A stretch of DNA of 64,000 bases from Elgaria multicarinata webbii (lineage: Eukaryota; Chordata; Lepidosauria; Squamata; Anguidae). The translations under genes and the position numbers were made by a program. Below are positions 32,466 through 44,286 of the stretch, piece by piece. Each line of letters begins with the position of its first letter. The stretch's first letter is position 1. Where the stretch lies: NCBI RefSeq assembly GCF_023053635.1, contig NC_086180.1, positions 90,311,447 to 90,375,446 of the forward strand, given 5' to 3'. The notes beneath the pieces are model-generated. The model was not told the origin of the DNA. It saw only the letters and a list, made by a program, of their open reading frames with translations, and made no database searches.

Positions 32466-33115
32466 GAATGAGGGCAGTTTCATGTACCTGGCTTTCCCCT
32501 CCCACTATGGCAAATAGCAGGTCAATTAGGCAAATGGAACAGGAAAAGGATTACCTCTCAACCCCCCCCCCTCTCTCTCTCTAACACACACACCTGGTGT
32601 CACAACTTGAATACACGTCTCCATCACTCCCAGTGACTACAAAGAAATGTTGGGACATCCAGTCTAAAATCCCCCACATCGTATGTTGTTTGGCCATAAG
32701 TGTGGCAGTCGGGGAAAGGGTTATCCCAGGGGGCTGGATGGAAGCCCCCTGGTTTTGACTGAGCACCTGGGGGTTCTGTTACCCAATCATATAATATACT
32801 CAGCCCAAACTAAAGCTAAAATTACTACAACACCAAGAGGGTTTTCCATGGCAACAGATTCTCTGAAACAGCAGGTGCTTGTTTGTATGCTGGCACCGTA
32901 TTGTTTTGATTTCGTGCCTTGGGAAGAATAAGGGTTTTGTAAGTAACCCTTCTCTAAAATACTCTCTCCTCTAGACTTTTATCTCCCTCTGGTTAATCAG
33001 ACTGGTGATACTAACCTGCTTACACCATTCTACAGAGGAGAATAATGATTACATTGGAAATCGTTTCATTATTTTTAAGAAGGTAGTGAGATTTCTGCCC
33101 TCCAGCTCCATGGGT
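32466..33115. other. Intergenic, (CT)n patch only
   Basis: A (CT)n/(CA)n low-complexity stretch at 32560-32592. Otherwise nothing supported. Confidence 0.5.
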
Positions 33116-33124
33116 AGAGGAAGA

Positions 33125-33325
33125 CTTAGGGTTGGCTGGAGCTCCATGGCAGAGCACTGGCTTTGCATGCAGAAGGTCACAAGTTCCGGCCCCGGCGTCT
33201 GCAGGTAGGGCTGGAAAACATCCCGAAGCTCTGGAGAGCTGCCCCAAGACAGTGTTGGCAAGACTGGACTAGAGCGACCAGTGGTCTGACTCAGCATCAG
33301 GGCGCTTCCTCTGCTATATGGGGCG
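33125..33325 (+). mobile_element. tRNA-derived SINE
   Basis: TGGCAGAGCACTGGCTTTGC, ATGCAGAAGGTCACAAGTTC, GGCCCCGGCGTCTGCAGGTA, then GACTGGACTAGAGCGACCAG, TGGTCTGACTCAGCATCAGG and TTCCTCTGCTATATGG. The best-preserved member in the window; related copies are at 32285, 35108 and 43690. Confidence 0.85.
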
Positions 33326-35100
33326 CAATCCAACCCAAGTGAAGCGAGGTTAAGTCACGGTGATTTTAGTGAAGGGCCTTAATTATGCCACTGACTCTGT
33401 CCCTGAGATCAGGGGAGTTTTGTCTGGATTGTGCCCATAAGTAACTGGCATTTGGCAGAGGCCGTTGGATGGTTATTGGAAGAAAATGTATTTCAGCCTA
33501 CAGGAGAAATGCTTTTTGTTCTCCATGGTAAAATTTTGTCTTTCACTCTACTTATGCTCTGGAGCTTAAGTTTATATTTAAATGACAAAATTTCAGCCAG
33601 AAGCATAAGTAGCAGGACTCTTCGTATGTAACTGTATTGGCCTTTGTGATTCCCAAGTATAGACTGAGGACATCTAATTTATGGTCTGGACTCTTCTTAG
33701 GTGGAAATCACTGGAAATTTCATGTGTAAACCAGGTGTATAGGAGGCCAGCGATAACATCAATGAAAAGCTTAGCAGAATATTTTAAAGTCTTCAGTGTC
33801 CACTTAAAGGCCACAAGAATGGGGAATTTCAGAAGTGTGAGGCCATTACTGACCATCTGAGTTTACTATTACAGGAAGAGATATGATCAAACCACCTGAG
33901 TCTCACAAGCATTCTGTCAATTAGAAGTATCCAGACTGTCCTTAAGGGCAGCTCTACACAGACAGCTTTTTAGTAGTCTAGAGTGTGTGTAACTGATTAA
34001 CAATTAAATAGCAGGGAGAATTGATGTGTGGGAGAAGAGACAGAAGGGCAGATTACACAGAGAACCCCAGAGGACACATGGAGACACACATGGTGATAGC
34101 TGACTAGACACCCCAAAACTCAATAATGTATATGCCAAGAGAAAGTGACCTCCTTTCAACTTTAGCATCTAAAGAGGACTTGTGGGAAAACAATAACTTA
34201 GCAATGTATTTTAGGTATAATATGAAACAGTAAAGCATTAATGATAATTCTCAGCCCTTTATTTTATTTACAATATTTATTTACCCCTCCATACCTATAA
34301 TAGAGCCCTTTAGACTCTTGTTTAGAGTGTTCAAAGCACTTCCCACATGGTTTCAGTAAGTGGTTCTGCCAAGTGGACCTGTAATGTTATTTACATATAC
34401 CAGATGTAGGGCAGAGGCTGAGAGTCTCCTACCTTCGGCCATCTAGGAAATTAATGTAAGGGAAGTGAGAGAACTAGGGACTGGGTCTTCGGTCAGAGGC
34501 CAGTCTCGTGCAGCCTGATCCTACACATACTTACTCCAAAGTATGTTCCACTAAGTTGAATGGGACCTTCCCTAGTAGTGGATCTAAGATTGCTGCCTAA
34601 ATAGTAGCTTCCTGGTAACCCCACAAAATTATGCAGTTGTCCAAATGGGATAGGTGGAGAAATGTGCTGAAATGTTTTTGTTGTTGCAAATACCCGGGAT
34701 TAGGAAATCAATTTGTAGAATCCACATCTTGCACATGGAACTAGCAAAAACCACAGTAGACATTCCTAATTAAAGTCAATAATTCAATAAGTAAAGTCAC
34801 ACCCAACCTTTATTAGTAAAGAGAGGGCCAGCCCTACCATTTGGCAGGTGATGTAGGCTACCTTGGGCAGGATATTTTGGGGGAACCATTAAAAGGACAG
34901 CAAATTATCAATTATTTAGTGTATTTAATATTATTATATTATATAGTGTATTACCGCTGTTGGATTTTCTACCTCAAGCACTAAAATGTCTTGAGCTATC
35001 TATGTTTTACATTCATTTATAAGATTACCAAGATGTTTGTATCATATATATACATGCGAATGAAAATGGCATTTGCTGCATGTCTCTTGGCAAGGCATAT
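33326..35100. other. Intergenic, nothing firmly recognised
   Basis: Only a faint GCAATCC-family piece at 34510-34600 (CCTACACATACTTACTCC.. CTAAGTTGAATGGGA). No exon or RNA gene seen. Confidence 0.5.
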
Positions 35101-35107
35101 TGGATAA

Positions 35108-35290
35108 ATCCCATACTAAGTGGCAGAGCACCGGCTTTGCATAAAGAAGATCCCATGTTGCAGTCCTCAGTGTCTCTCACTAAAAGGACCATAGGTAACT
35201 GGGCCAGAATGTTCATGATCTGAAACTGTATCCTCCATAATACAGGGGGAATTCCTGCAATATTTGGAAATTTAATGACCCGATATGAGG
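35108..35290 (+). mobile_element. tRNA-derived SINE, diverged
   Basis: AAGTGGCAGAGCACCGGCTT, TGCATAAAGAAGATCCCATG and a degenerate body ending GATCTGAAACTG. Same family as 33125, older. Confidence 0.65.
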
Positions 35291-36080
35291 CAGCAGAAGG
35301 GACAAAACCTAATTCTTGATTCACCAGCGTACCATGCTTTTTACATGTCAGTTTTTACACAATTGAGATTGGCTATTAAGCATAACTGATGTGCTCATTC
35401 AGTGTTCACATGGAAATCAGAAAAGATGTTCCATCCAATTTAACAGCACCTTACACTTTCAAGCCACCCCCAATACAAGTGGTCGTGTAATGAATATGAG
35501 GACCACAATGCAGAGATTTGACCACAGGAGAGCCCGGTGAACCCAGCCAGAAAGCTTTGGTTTCTCTTATTATTGTTGCTGCTGCTGCCAAGAAGCAGTT
35601 CCAGGATTTATGAATGAACAGAGCCACCATTCATTAAATCCCAATTCATATCTTTCTGAATGCTTGTTTTAGAAAATTCCGTTTCCTTTTGCCAGCACGC
35701 CACTGAAGGACGCCATATGAATTCTGAGGGACTTACTGCTTCCAGTAAAATATATGCAAACTTAAGAATAATTGCAAAATGGTATTTTGTTTTAAGGACA
35801 ATGATGAGATCACCACCATTACTGACGTTATTGAGGACTTCCTCGGTGAAGTACCAGAGCCATATATGAAACAGTGCACGTTCCTGAGAATTTTAAGGAG
35901 GAGGTGGAGATGTAAGGCAAACCTGATTTTGTAACTTTGAAACAAAAGGCATCTGTTGTATTGCAGAAATATATGGAAAACGAGGCAGAAAAAGGGGCAC
36001 AGGGAGAAATACTGGAGGGAGAAGGATAAAGGAAGGAAGAACAGAGGAAAAGGGTGAGGCAAAAAAAGTGGTAATGAAGT
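35291..36080. other. Intergenic, nothing recognised
   Basis: A purine-rich stretch (35950-36070) produces spurious Ser/Phe/Pro-rich frames on the minus strand. No gene supported. Confidence 0.45.
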
Positions 36081-36082
36081 GC

Positions 36083-36243
36083 ACTGACAACTGTTGGGGC
36101 CCATGACATATCTACATCAAATAGGATATAGCACTATGAAAGCGGTATGAAAGCAGTATATGGTATGTGTGGGTCCTGCATTTTATATAACGTTTTCATA
36201 CCACTTTCATAGTGGAATATCTGCTTGGTGTAGATGAGCCCTG
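36083..36243. repeat. MITE with GGGCTCATCTACACC ends
   Basis: Right end TTGGTGTAGATGAGCCC, with internal CACTATGAAAGCGGTATGAA mirrored by CATACCACTTTCATAGTGGA. The left part corresponds to GAAGTGCACTGAC..GGGGCCCATGACA, also found inside the 39168-39932 element, so this is a partial unit of the same family. Confidence 0.75.
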
Positions 36244-36289
36244 AGAGATACTTACCTTGAGCCACAAAGAGAGTTTCTACCCGGACTGA

Positions 36290-37330
36290 AGCCATGTCCC
36301 TTACCTGGACAGGGCTACTTGAAACTCATAGGCTTTTGTTTGTTTATATTTTGGTCAGCGATGTAACTCGACCTAACAGAATAGTTGTTTTCTGGCAACC
36401 TGAGTGTCTAAACGTTTATGAACATCATGGAATGGGAGGCTTTGAGATGCTCCTCCCACCGATAGCACCATACCATGAAGTCATGCAATTCAAGAGATCA
36501 CCTAGCGTTTCCTGTGAATCGACAGTTCTAGGGATAAAGCCAAGGCATCCTGTACAACATGACAGCTGAACTTTGGATGGAAAGCGCACTTTCTGTGGAA
36601 TTGAAATAATAGCAAGTAATACAAGTAAGAAAGAATGTGTTCCCTGCTATGATGTGTTCCATGCAGGTATTGTGAAGGCAGGTAACATTAAAATAATCCA
36701 CTATAGCGTCAATGAAGCTGTGCTAAGAAATACCATATTTGACAAGCTTGAACCGTTCCTTCTACAATATCCCACAGCTAGCCTTGATACACTTTGTTTG
36801 TCTTCTTGGTTTTGTAGGCAGCCACAACCTGGTTGAAATAATACAATGAAAACTATCATGCTTGGTGGTCATCCAGGCGAATCAAGTACAGCCTTCCTCC
36901 CTATGATTGATTCCTCCGCAAGTGATGAAAGCTGAATATACTTTACCCTAACGTTTATCAGTTCACAAGCTCATCATTATGACTTTACACTCATCATGAC
37001 ATTTGACCCACCACTGTGGTGGAATGCTATGAAAATATTGTCTTCATATGTGTTGTGACAAACGTTGTATTGAAGCTTGGTGGCTTTGACATTCTGATTA
37101 GTTTCTTGGGATGTAGTAGGGCACATACTGGACGGATTTTGCCTGCATGAAGTAATGAAATTTATATACTGTTCCACACTTTCTAACAGGAAAAGCAGTT
37201 TCCACATTCTATCAGAGCCCTTCGTATAATTGACTCAGCCCTTCATGCCCTCAGCTGGTGCCTGTGACCAGAAGATGCAGTCTCCAAACAGTCCTTGTCA
37301 CATAAGTTGTTGCAGATGGAATTGTCATGC
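36290..37330 (+). pseudogene. Fragment of an unrecognised transposon-associated protein (middle part)
   Basis: Open from about 36294 to 36836 with a single stop, then continuing in broken form. It contains the phrases TLDGKRTFCGIEIIAS, ESSTAFLPMIDSS, MTFDPPLWWNAMKIL and VVLKLGGFDILISFLGC. I remember these as conserved blocks (DGK.TFHGMG, KSS..FLPMID, TFDQPLWWKA, LGGFH..MSFLG) of long uncharacterised proteins common in aquatic animals and thought to be carried by mobile elements. I cannot name the family. The C-terminal part of what looks like the same kind of protein occurs at 56659-57275. This copy is broken in several places; no terminal repeats were found around it. Confidence 0.6.
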
Positions 37331-37741
37331 GGAACAAGTGAGCAACATAAGGAAAGCAGAGGCTTCAGATAGGAAAAAGACAGAAAGGATGTTCAGATAG
37401 TACTTGAATATTTAACAGGTGATCATCAGCTAGACAGTATAGCCACAGAAATTGCTGTACTTTGATCCTCTCCTCCAAGCTCCAGCTGCCTTGCATTTTT
37501 ACCTAGACAGGCGTTTTTGCCAATCTAGGCACGGCTTCAGGGAGGAAAGGAGGCTGGGACGCACATAGGAAGCCATGTACAGCAGACTCCTCCTCTCCTC
37601 TGGGACCGCCCCCCTTTTGCCCTCTCCACGCTCCATTTCAGAGAGTGGAGATGTAGCTGGCACAGCAGAAACTGGGGGGCGTGGAGCACAGTTTCTGTGG
37701 CTGATAATCTCAGTTCCCAGAAACCCAAAATTCCTGTGGCC
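37331..37741. other. Intergenic, nothing recognised
   Basis: No supported gene or repeat. Confidence 0.5.
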
Positions 37742-37749
37742 CTCTAGAG

Positions 37750-38013
37750 CAGTGGTTCTCAACCTTCCTAATGCCACGACCCTTTAAACAGTTCCTCATG
37801 TTGTGGTGACCCCCAACCATAAAATTATTTTCGTTGCTACTTCATAACTGTAATTTTGCTACTGTTATGAATCGTAATGTAAATATCTGATATGCAGGAT
37901 GTATTTTTATTGTTACAAATTGAAATATGTGTTTTCCGATGGTCTTAGGCGACCCCTGTGAAAGGGTCGTTCGACCCCCAAAGGGGTCGCGACCCACAGG
38001 TTGAGAACCGCTG
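37750..38013 (+). mobile_element. SPIN hAT MITE, complete
   Basis: Starts CAGTGGTTCTCAACCTTCCT and ends CACAGGTTGAGAACCGCTG, an inverted terminal repeat of about 16 bases. It is flanked by a perfect 8-bp duplication CTCTAGAG (37742-37749, 38014-38021) that fits the hAT target consensus nTCTAGAn. Internally AAAATTATTTTCGTTGCTAC, GATATGCAGGATG and TTCCGATGGTCTTAGGCGAC. The 264-bp, transposase-less form is the usual non-autonomous SPIN. Confidence 0.95.
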
Positions 38014-38309
38014 CTCTAGAGAGTGTCTAATGGCCATAGGATTGCGCCCTAAGGAAATTGGCCAGAAGATCATTTTTTAAATAATTGGAAAGACTGTCAG
38101 ATATTCCTTTTAAACAGAAGGACAACGTTGTGCAAGTATCTACAAAGGTCGCCCCCTTTCAGCTTAGTTATTATGTGCTTCAACTCTTAGTTGTTATGTG
38201 CTAAGAACTACTAGCTACAACAAGAGACAAACATTGATTAAAGGTTTAAAAATAATATGTGCTAAATTAAGCCTCTATGGAGATATTGAAATTACATTAA
38301 TTTAAATTC

Positions 38310-38425
38310 GCAGGGATGGGTTACTTGTGGCCCTCACATAATCCTTCACCATTGCTTCTACTGGCTAGTACTAATGGGATTTGTAGGCCAAAACTTCTGG
38401 AGGGCCACAAGTTGCCCACCTCTGA
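38310..38425. repeat. MITE (CAGGGATGGG...CACCTCTG type)
   Basis: GCAGGGATGGGTTACTTGTG..GCC at the left pairs with GGCCACAAGTTGCCCACCTC at the right; between them CTACTGGCTAGTACTAATGG GA. Same design as 41985-42100. Confidence 0.6.
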
Positions 38426-38939
38426 TATAGAGTAAAGAAACAGAACCTTTTAAACATAAGAAGCTGGTGGGCTTAAGGATCAATTCCCTCCACCCCAAAA
38501 CAATTGGAACAAATTTACAAAATATAGGAGAAAAATCAGGGTATCATTAAGATATCAAGTGAGTAATAAAATGGATTGATACGTGGGAATGTTTTGGTCT
38601 AGTAATGAAGTAGATAAAAACAACTATGACAATAATAAGAACAAAAATGTAATGTCTCAAATGGGAGGAAATGAATCTTATCTTTCTCATGAAAGTTCTC
38701 AACAATAACTAGATTTTTTTGTTACAAATGTTATCAATAAGATTAAATGCCAAGCAACTAAATGGCAAAAATATTTTCTAAATTGTTATGGGCAAAAAAA
38801 GAAGGAAATAATGTTACATGATGGGAAGAGAGGCGTTTTAAGTTTTTTGGATATCAATCTCTGTCACTCCAAGTTGTTTAGAGTGGGCTTATGGAATGGA
38901 TTTTTAAAAGTAAAACCATACAGTTCAATGAACGGAGTA

Positions 38940-39046
38940 ACATTAGAATGTAAGCCTATGCGGCAGGGTCTTGCTATTTTATTGTTTTACTCTGTACAGC
39001 ACCATGTACATTGATGGCGCTATATAATTAAATAATAATAATAACT
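38940..39046 (+). mobile_element. L2 LINE 3' tail
   Basis: ATTAGAATGTAAGCCTATGC, GGGTCTTGCTATTTTATTG, GCACCATGTACATTGATGGC and (AAT)n: again the terminal 100 bases of the L2 family. Confidence 0.9.
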
Positions 39047-39167
39047 CCAGTCACCATAAATATACAGTCATTTACACTATTTAAGCTAAATGCACATTAG
39101 TCTGCAGTCATGTGCGCAAAATATAACGTCAATTTATTTTGAAGAACCGTCTGATTATGTGTGTCCT

Positions 39168-39932
39168 GGGGCTCATCTATACCAAGCAGGATATTCCACT
39201 ATGAAAGCAGTATATAAAAGGCAGGAGCCACACTGCTGCTTTATAGCGGTATTGAAGTGCACTGACCAAGATTGGGGGCCATTGACACATCTACACCAAG
39301 CAGGATATAACACTATTGTGGTAAGAGCCCCCAAATTGGGCTCTCTCTCTCTCTCTCTCTCGGATCGTGTCTAGCCGCTGGAACCAAATAACAAATAGAC
39401 ACGGGGTAAGATCAAAGCCTTGGCTTTATTTCCGCAGCGAAAAGACTGTCTGTTTCAAATACAGAAGCAGCAGTCCTGAATGCTTCTCATCCAGGACCTT
39501 ATACTGTGTGGCAAACAAGTTACATCATATTTGGTCATACAGTGTCATGCTTGGGTATATTTCCACAAGAAACTCATAGCATTGCAGCCACTGCCCTGAG
39601 CAGAAACCCATTGTGTATTGTCTGTTGATTGAGCAAGCTAGGCCTTTCGAGATAAGGCGCTTCCCTCTTGACCCCAGCTGTGTACCTGGTCTCTTTGCTT
39701 AGGCTGCATGTTTGCTTTACTGCTTGTCTTCTGATAGAGAACAGTTAACTGTTAGTTAACTATTATTTATATCACTATGGAAGTGGTATGGAAGTGGTAC
39801 ATGGTATGTACGTGTCAATGGGCCCCCACAGCTGTCAGTGCACGTCAATACCGCTATATAGCAGCAGTGCGGCTCCTGCCTTTCATATGCCGCTTTCATA
39901 GGGGAATATCCTGCTCGGTGTAGATGAGCCCC
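39168..39932. mobile_element. Inverted-repeat transposon interrupted by a solo LTR
   Basis: GGGGCTCATCTATACCAAGC..AGGATATTCCACTATGAAAG at the left is mirrored by GCTTTCATAGGGGAATATCC..TGCTCGGTGTAGATGAGCCCC at the right. Inner blocks also pair (TTTATAGCGGTATTGAAGTG versus CACGTCAATACCGCTATATA). Without the LTR at 39317-39774 it would be a nearly complete hairpin of about 305 bp. No clear target duplication. Confidence 0.82.
39317..39774 (-). mobile_element. Solo LTR (endogenous retrovirus-like)
   Basis: A 458-bp block with TG..CA termini (TGTGGTAAGAGC .. TTATATCA) flanked by the 4-bp duplication CTAT (39313-39316 and 39775-39778). Read on the minus strand it has an AATAAAGCC signal followed by ..TGTCTATTTG and GGTTCCAGCGGCTAGACACG, an arrangement like the R-U5 end of gammaretroviral LTRs. 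No internal region remains, so it is a recombination relic, younger than the MITE it sits in. Confidence 0.75.
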
Positions 39933-40039
39933 TTATTTCGCTGGTTTTTCGGCAGGATAGATCCGTGAGCCACCAAATGCGATCAAGGCTGCAAGTGGGA
40001 GCAGAAGCCCCATCGAATTTCGGGCTGTGCAATAATCCC

Positions 40040-40417
40040 ACTTTCGCACTGTGCGGCCTTTTACACGCAGGGCGCTTTACTCTAGAGTAAACGCGGATGC
40101 GCGCGCAGCAGCAGCGCCCCCCTCCTGCGGCACCCGGGGGCCGCCATTTCCAGGCCGAAGAGACTCACGAGGGGGCGGGGCGGGGCGTGGAGAAGGCGCG
40201 TCTGCGGCGTTGCACGGATGCGTCCTGTGCCCGGCGAAAGGGAGGTCTGAAATAGCGGTCGAGAACGCCGCTCTTTTCCTCTCTACATCTCTTTGTCAGT
40301 CGCTTCCGTCTGCGTTATTTTCCGCTTCCGGGGTTGTGGTTCGTGAGGGGAGGGTGGAGCATCGCCTCCGTCGCTGCTGCTCGGTAACCAGCCGCTGTGG
40401 GAGGCGCCGCCGCCGCC
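40040..40417 (+). promoter_or_regulatory. BOD1L1: CpG-island promoter and 5' UTR of BOD1L1
   Basis: Dense CpG sequence (GGGGCGGGGCGGGGCGTGG at about 40175, CGCGCGCAGCAGCAGCGCC at 40099) starts abruptly at about 40045 and continues to roughly 40930, in contrast to AT-rich flanks. GGGGCGGGGC blocks are Sp1-type sites. There is no TATA box near the start codon. This is the expected promoter type for a housekeeping nuclear gene. The transcription start cannot be fixed from sequence alone. Confidence 0.8.
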
Positions 40418-40681
40418 ATGTCCAGCAGCGGCAGCAGCATCGTCGCCGCCACCTCAGCAGCGGCCGCCTCCGCCTCGCCACCCGCGCAGCCGCCGCCTCC
40501 GCCTCCGCCGCCGCCTCCTCCGCCGCCGCCTCAGCCGCCCCAGCCGCCGCTGCCAGGGACCTCCTCGGGCGCCGCCGCCGCCGCCGAGCCCGAGCTCGTG
40601 TCGCTCATCCTCAACCGCCTCAAGAGCCAGGGGCTCTTCGACCAGTTCCGCCGCGACTGCCTGGCAGATGTGGACACGAAG
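40418..40681 (+). CDS. BOD1L1: BOD1L1 exon 1
   Basis: Start ATG in a strong context (GCCGCCATGT). 88 codons: MSSSGSSIVAATSAAAASAS, a run of prolines and glutamines (residues 22-46), then the Shg1 domain start LVSLILNRLKSQGLFDQFRR. Ends ..DVDTK before GTGGGT, phase 0. An in-frame GTG upstream (40397) was not preferred because the ATG matches the known protein. Confidence 0.95.
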
Positions 40682-42664
40682 GTGGGTGGGGCAGCGGCAG
40701 CAGGCCGGCCTTCTCCAGCCGCGTCTTGCTTGGGGCACAGTCACTCGTGGGGGTGGGGGTGCTCCCGACGACCTGCGCCGCCCCACTGACACACCCACAC
40801 AGGACTCGTTTCCAAAGGCCCTTTTTTCTAAACGGTGTGGGAACAGTCGCATGGAGTTCCGCAGGTGACACTTCCTCCCACCCCCAGCTGAGTGGCTGTT
40901 GGCAGGTCTTCTGAGGTCCGGTCTTGGCGGGGTCGAGGTTGTGGTCTTGGGACGGGAGTCCGGTGGAGAGACAGCACTGGTTGGATCAGAGCCTGGCTGT
41001 GCCTCATAGTTCAGGGGTGGGTGAGGAGTAGGGGACGACCTTAAAACCAAGCAGAAAATAGATTTTTCTCTTTAATTCTGCCCTCCGCCCCTCACCCTTC
41101 AATTTTATGCATTTGGGAAACCTTGAGAAAGTGACTAACATTTTGAAACTTCTGATCAAACCTGAGACCTCGTAATCCTATTTGTCAGGCAATTGCAAAA
41201 CTCAGCCTACATCTGGCCATCATGGAAAATGCCCATTGGTCTCTCCTCTACCTTCCCTATCCTGGTTTAATATTCTGACTTATTGGCCTAGCTGTCACTG
41301 AAGTGGGAAACCTGTCTGGATGTATCACTGCAGACTCTAGGGGTGTGCTTGCGTTAGAATGCTTTATGCTTCCAAAAAATCCATAAGCGTGGAAAACTGG
41401 ATATTGACAAAGGTTTGGTTTTTTTACTCTAATTGTCTTGCTGACATACTAGTGTAGGAAGGTCTTTTGTTATTTTTTTAATGGTGGTGCGTTCAATGAC
41501 ATGAGCTGCAGTTAAAAGTGATACAGCCCAGACAATGGTTTCCTATCTCATCGATAACTAGGCTGTTGAGTTTCCTTTAGAACGGCCTTGTTAAACTAGA
41601 ACAACTTTAATCGAGATCCAGCGTTCTGTTGCCATCAGTGGCCATTCAGATATCTCATGATTATAACCTTGTACATGTAGCACTGATAGAGAAAGACGTC
41701 TTCCATAAAAATTGAAACTGTGGGTGGGTTTCCATTTCCGACTCCAGGGAGGTAGAGCTGCTTTGTTTTTTTAAAGGAAGAACAGAAAAATATATGTAGT
41801 ATTTTCAGTACTCATCAAATTTAAACTTACTTTACAAAATCACTCCTAAGTGCCCTCTCCCAAGCTATAGAGTCTGTAAGGTGATCTTTATATCACTTGA
41901 GACTCAAATAGTCTTAGTTCAAAAGAATTTCTATAAGCTGAGGCTGATATACTGACTATGATTTCACCTGACAGAGGTTTGGACTAGCCTTCCCCAACTT
42001 GGCAAGCTTGAGATGTGTTGGGCTAGCCATTCTGGCTAGAGGATGCTGGGAATTGTAGTCCAATACATCTGGAAGGCACCAGATTGGGGAAGGCTGCGCT
42101 AAGCGACAGTTATCCATACCCTGGTAGTTTGTGGGTTGGAGTACAGCAGCGCACTTCATGTGGGACTGCTTTTGAAGACCATTTGGAAACTGCAATAGTC
42201 CAGAATATGGGTATGGGACTAATTGGGACTTGGCAAAGAGATCCTATCTTGTCTTTATTGAAACAACTCCACTGGCTCCCAATGAGTTCCTGAGCTCAAT
42301 TCTTAGTGCTGGTGTTAACATTCGATGCCTTAGACAGTTTAGGACCCAAATGCTGGACAAACTACTTTCTCCATTCCATCCACTGAGGTGGTCATCTGAT
42401 ACCTTTCTCCAGGTGACTCCACCTCCTGAAGTGTGGTGAGTGGTGGCTGGAAAGAGAGTGGCCTTTGCAATGCTCTTCCCAGGAAGGCCTGTAGGCACCT
42501 TCATTACTGTCATCTAGGTTCCAGGCAAAAACATTTGTTTGCTCAGGCTTTTAAGAACTGTTCATGTTAGCATAGCTAACTTAAAGAAATTTTAATTTTA
42601 TTGTTTATTTGAATGGACTGTTGCTATTTTAGTTTGCATGCTATATTTAATACTTTATTATTAA

Positions 42665-42695
<31 letters not shown>

Positions 42696-44235
42696 TTGTA
42701 AGCTGTTTTAGGAATATAAATTTATGTTGAAGGTGAGGGATATAAATTATGTGAATCTAATACCATTGAGAACAGGAAATTTGCCTTATCATCATCTTTT
42801 CACTGCTCTGAAATATATTTTAGATATGGAGCAGTATATAAATATTGTAAATAAATAAAATAAGCTTACCACTTAAATGATTTTTTTAAATTATGTGGTC
42901 TTTAATTGTGTGCAAACTTCAGCATTACCATGCAGGAATGGAAAGAATGTATTTTAGAGAGAGCTCCAAAAATAAGCATTCCTGTAGTGTTACTGTATTA
43001 AGCAGGTGCACTGCAACTGTATTATATAATACAGGTTTTAGCCCTATGCACATTTTACTTGGAGTCAACTCTATTGACCTCAGTGGAATTTGCTTCTTTT
43101 TTCAACAGTGTAACTGGCTGTGAGAACATTATTTTAAGTCACTACTTTTAAAAGTACTGTGCTCATTCTGAGTAGACTTACAGTTCCATGTGTAGAGGAA
43201 GACTGGGTTTGGAGAACGTAGTCCGCTTAACTCTCCATGGTTTATCATGTTGTGTGGTGAGAGTTTCATAACCAACTGTTGGTTATTTGGCCAAAATAAA
43301 GAATGCAAATAACCAATGCTGTGCAGTGTTGGCTATTTGAACCACTGTTGGTCATCGTGCTATGTGGAGGGCACCGTTGGTTATTTCCTCTGACACCGTT
43401 CGTTATTTCGTCAGCCACAGGGTTGCAAGGCGAGAACTGTCAAAGCGACTGCTGTGGCTCTGGTCCAGTAAGCAGAATAGATTTTCAGCAGCAATGGCTC
43501 ATGGGATACTAGCGGGAAGACTGAGAGGGAAGATTGGGTGGGGTATGAGTGAGTCTGCTCAGTGTGGACTAATAGCCAATTCAGTGCTGCTTCTAATTCA
43601 TACTAAGGTTGATTATTATGACATGTAAGAAATACCCCCTAGGTAAACAGCTACCGAATTTATTATTACCCCACCATTGACTGTCATGTTGTCAGGGGAG
43701 GCTGTAGCTGCGTAGTAGACCACATGCTTTGCACATGGGTGTTGATGAACCAATGAGCTAGATGAACCAATGGTCTGACTCAGTTTTAAATGGCTTTGTA
43801 TGTTCCAACCTTTATAACATCTTGCTGTGTGATTTTATATAACATTTGGTTTTAGTTTGTTTTTATTGTTTTATAATGTTCAGTTTAACGTTTGGTAATT
43901 TAACTTTTTATTGTTTTGTATTTTGCATTAATTTGGTAATTGTCTCATAAGATCACTAGGTAAAAGTATTCTAAATAATAGAATAAAAGCATGCTGACCC
44001 GTCTTGCAGGGTTTATTGTAGAATTTATTGAGGTAATGAAGAATTTAAGCAACTGAGGGCAAAGGTTATATAACTAACAAGTATTATTATTTAGATTCTT
44101 ACCAGAGCATAGAGTACACACATAATTTACACTGACTGAAAGAGACTATCACATTGTACCTTCTGGATCAATCAAGACATTGAGAGGCTTAGAAACTAAG
44201 ATACTTGCCTCAGGCTTTAAGGATTGTTGGTGGAA

Positions 44236-44286
<51 letters not shown>

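Noticed and set aside
33130-33190. A functional tRNA gene at the SINE head
   Set aside because: A- and B-box-like motifs only; no cloverleaf with anticodon arm and acceptor stem could be drawn, and the copy is followed by a SINE body.
35733-36109. Minus-strand Ser/Phe/Pro-rich frames
   Set aside because: Opposite strand of a purine-rich low-complexity tract; no conserved motif.
36083-36243. Regulatory element because of the repeated CATACCACTTTCATA
   Set aside because: The same text forms the arms of the MITE at 39168-39932.
40051-40914. 287-codon frame over the BOD1L1 first exon
   Set aside because: Different frame from the conserved protein; produced by the GC-rich CpG island, as are the arginine-rich frames on the minus strand at 40296-41050.
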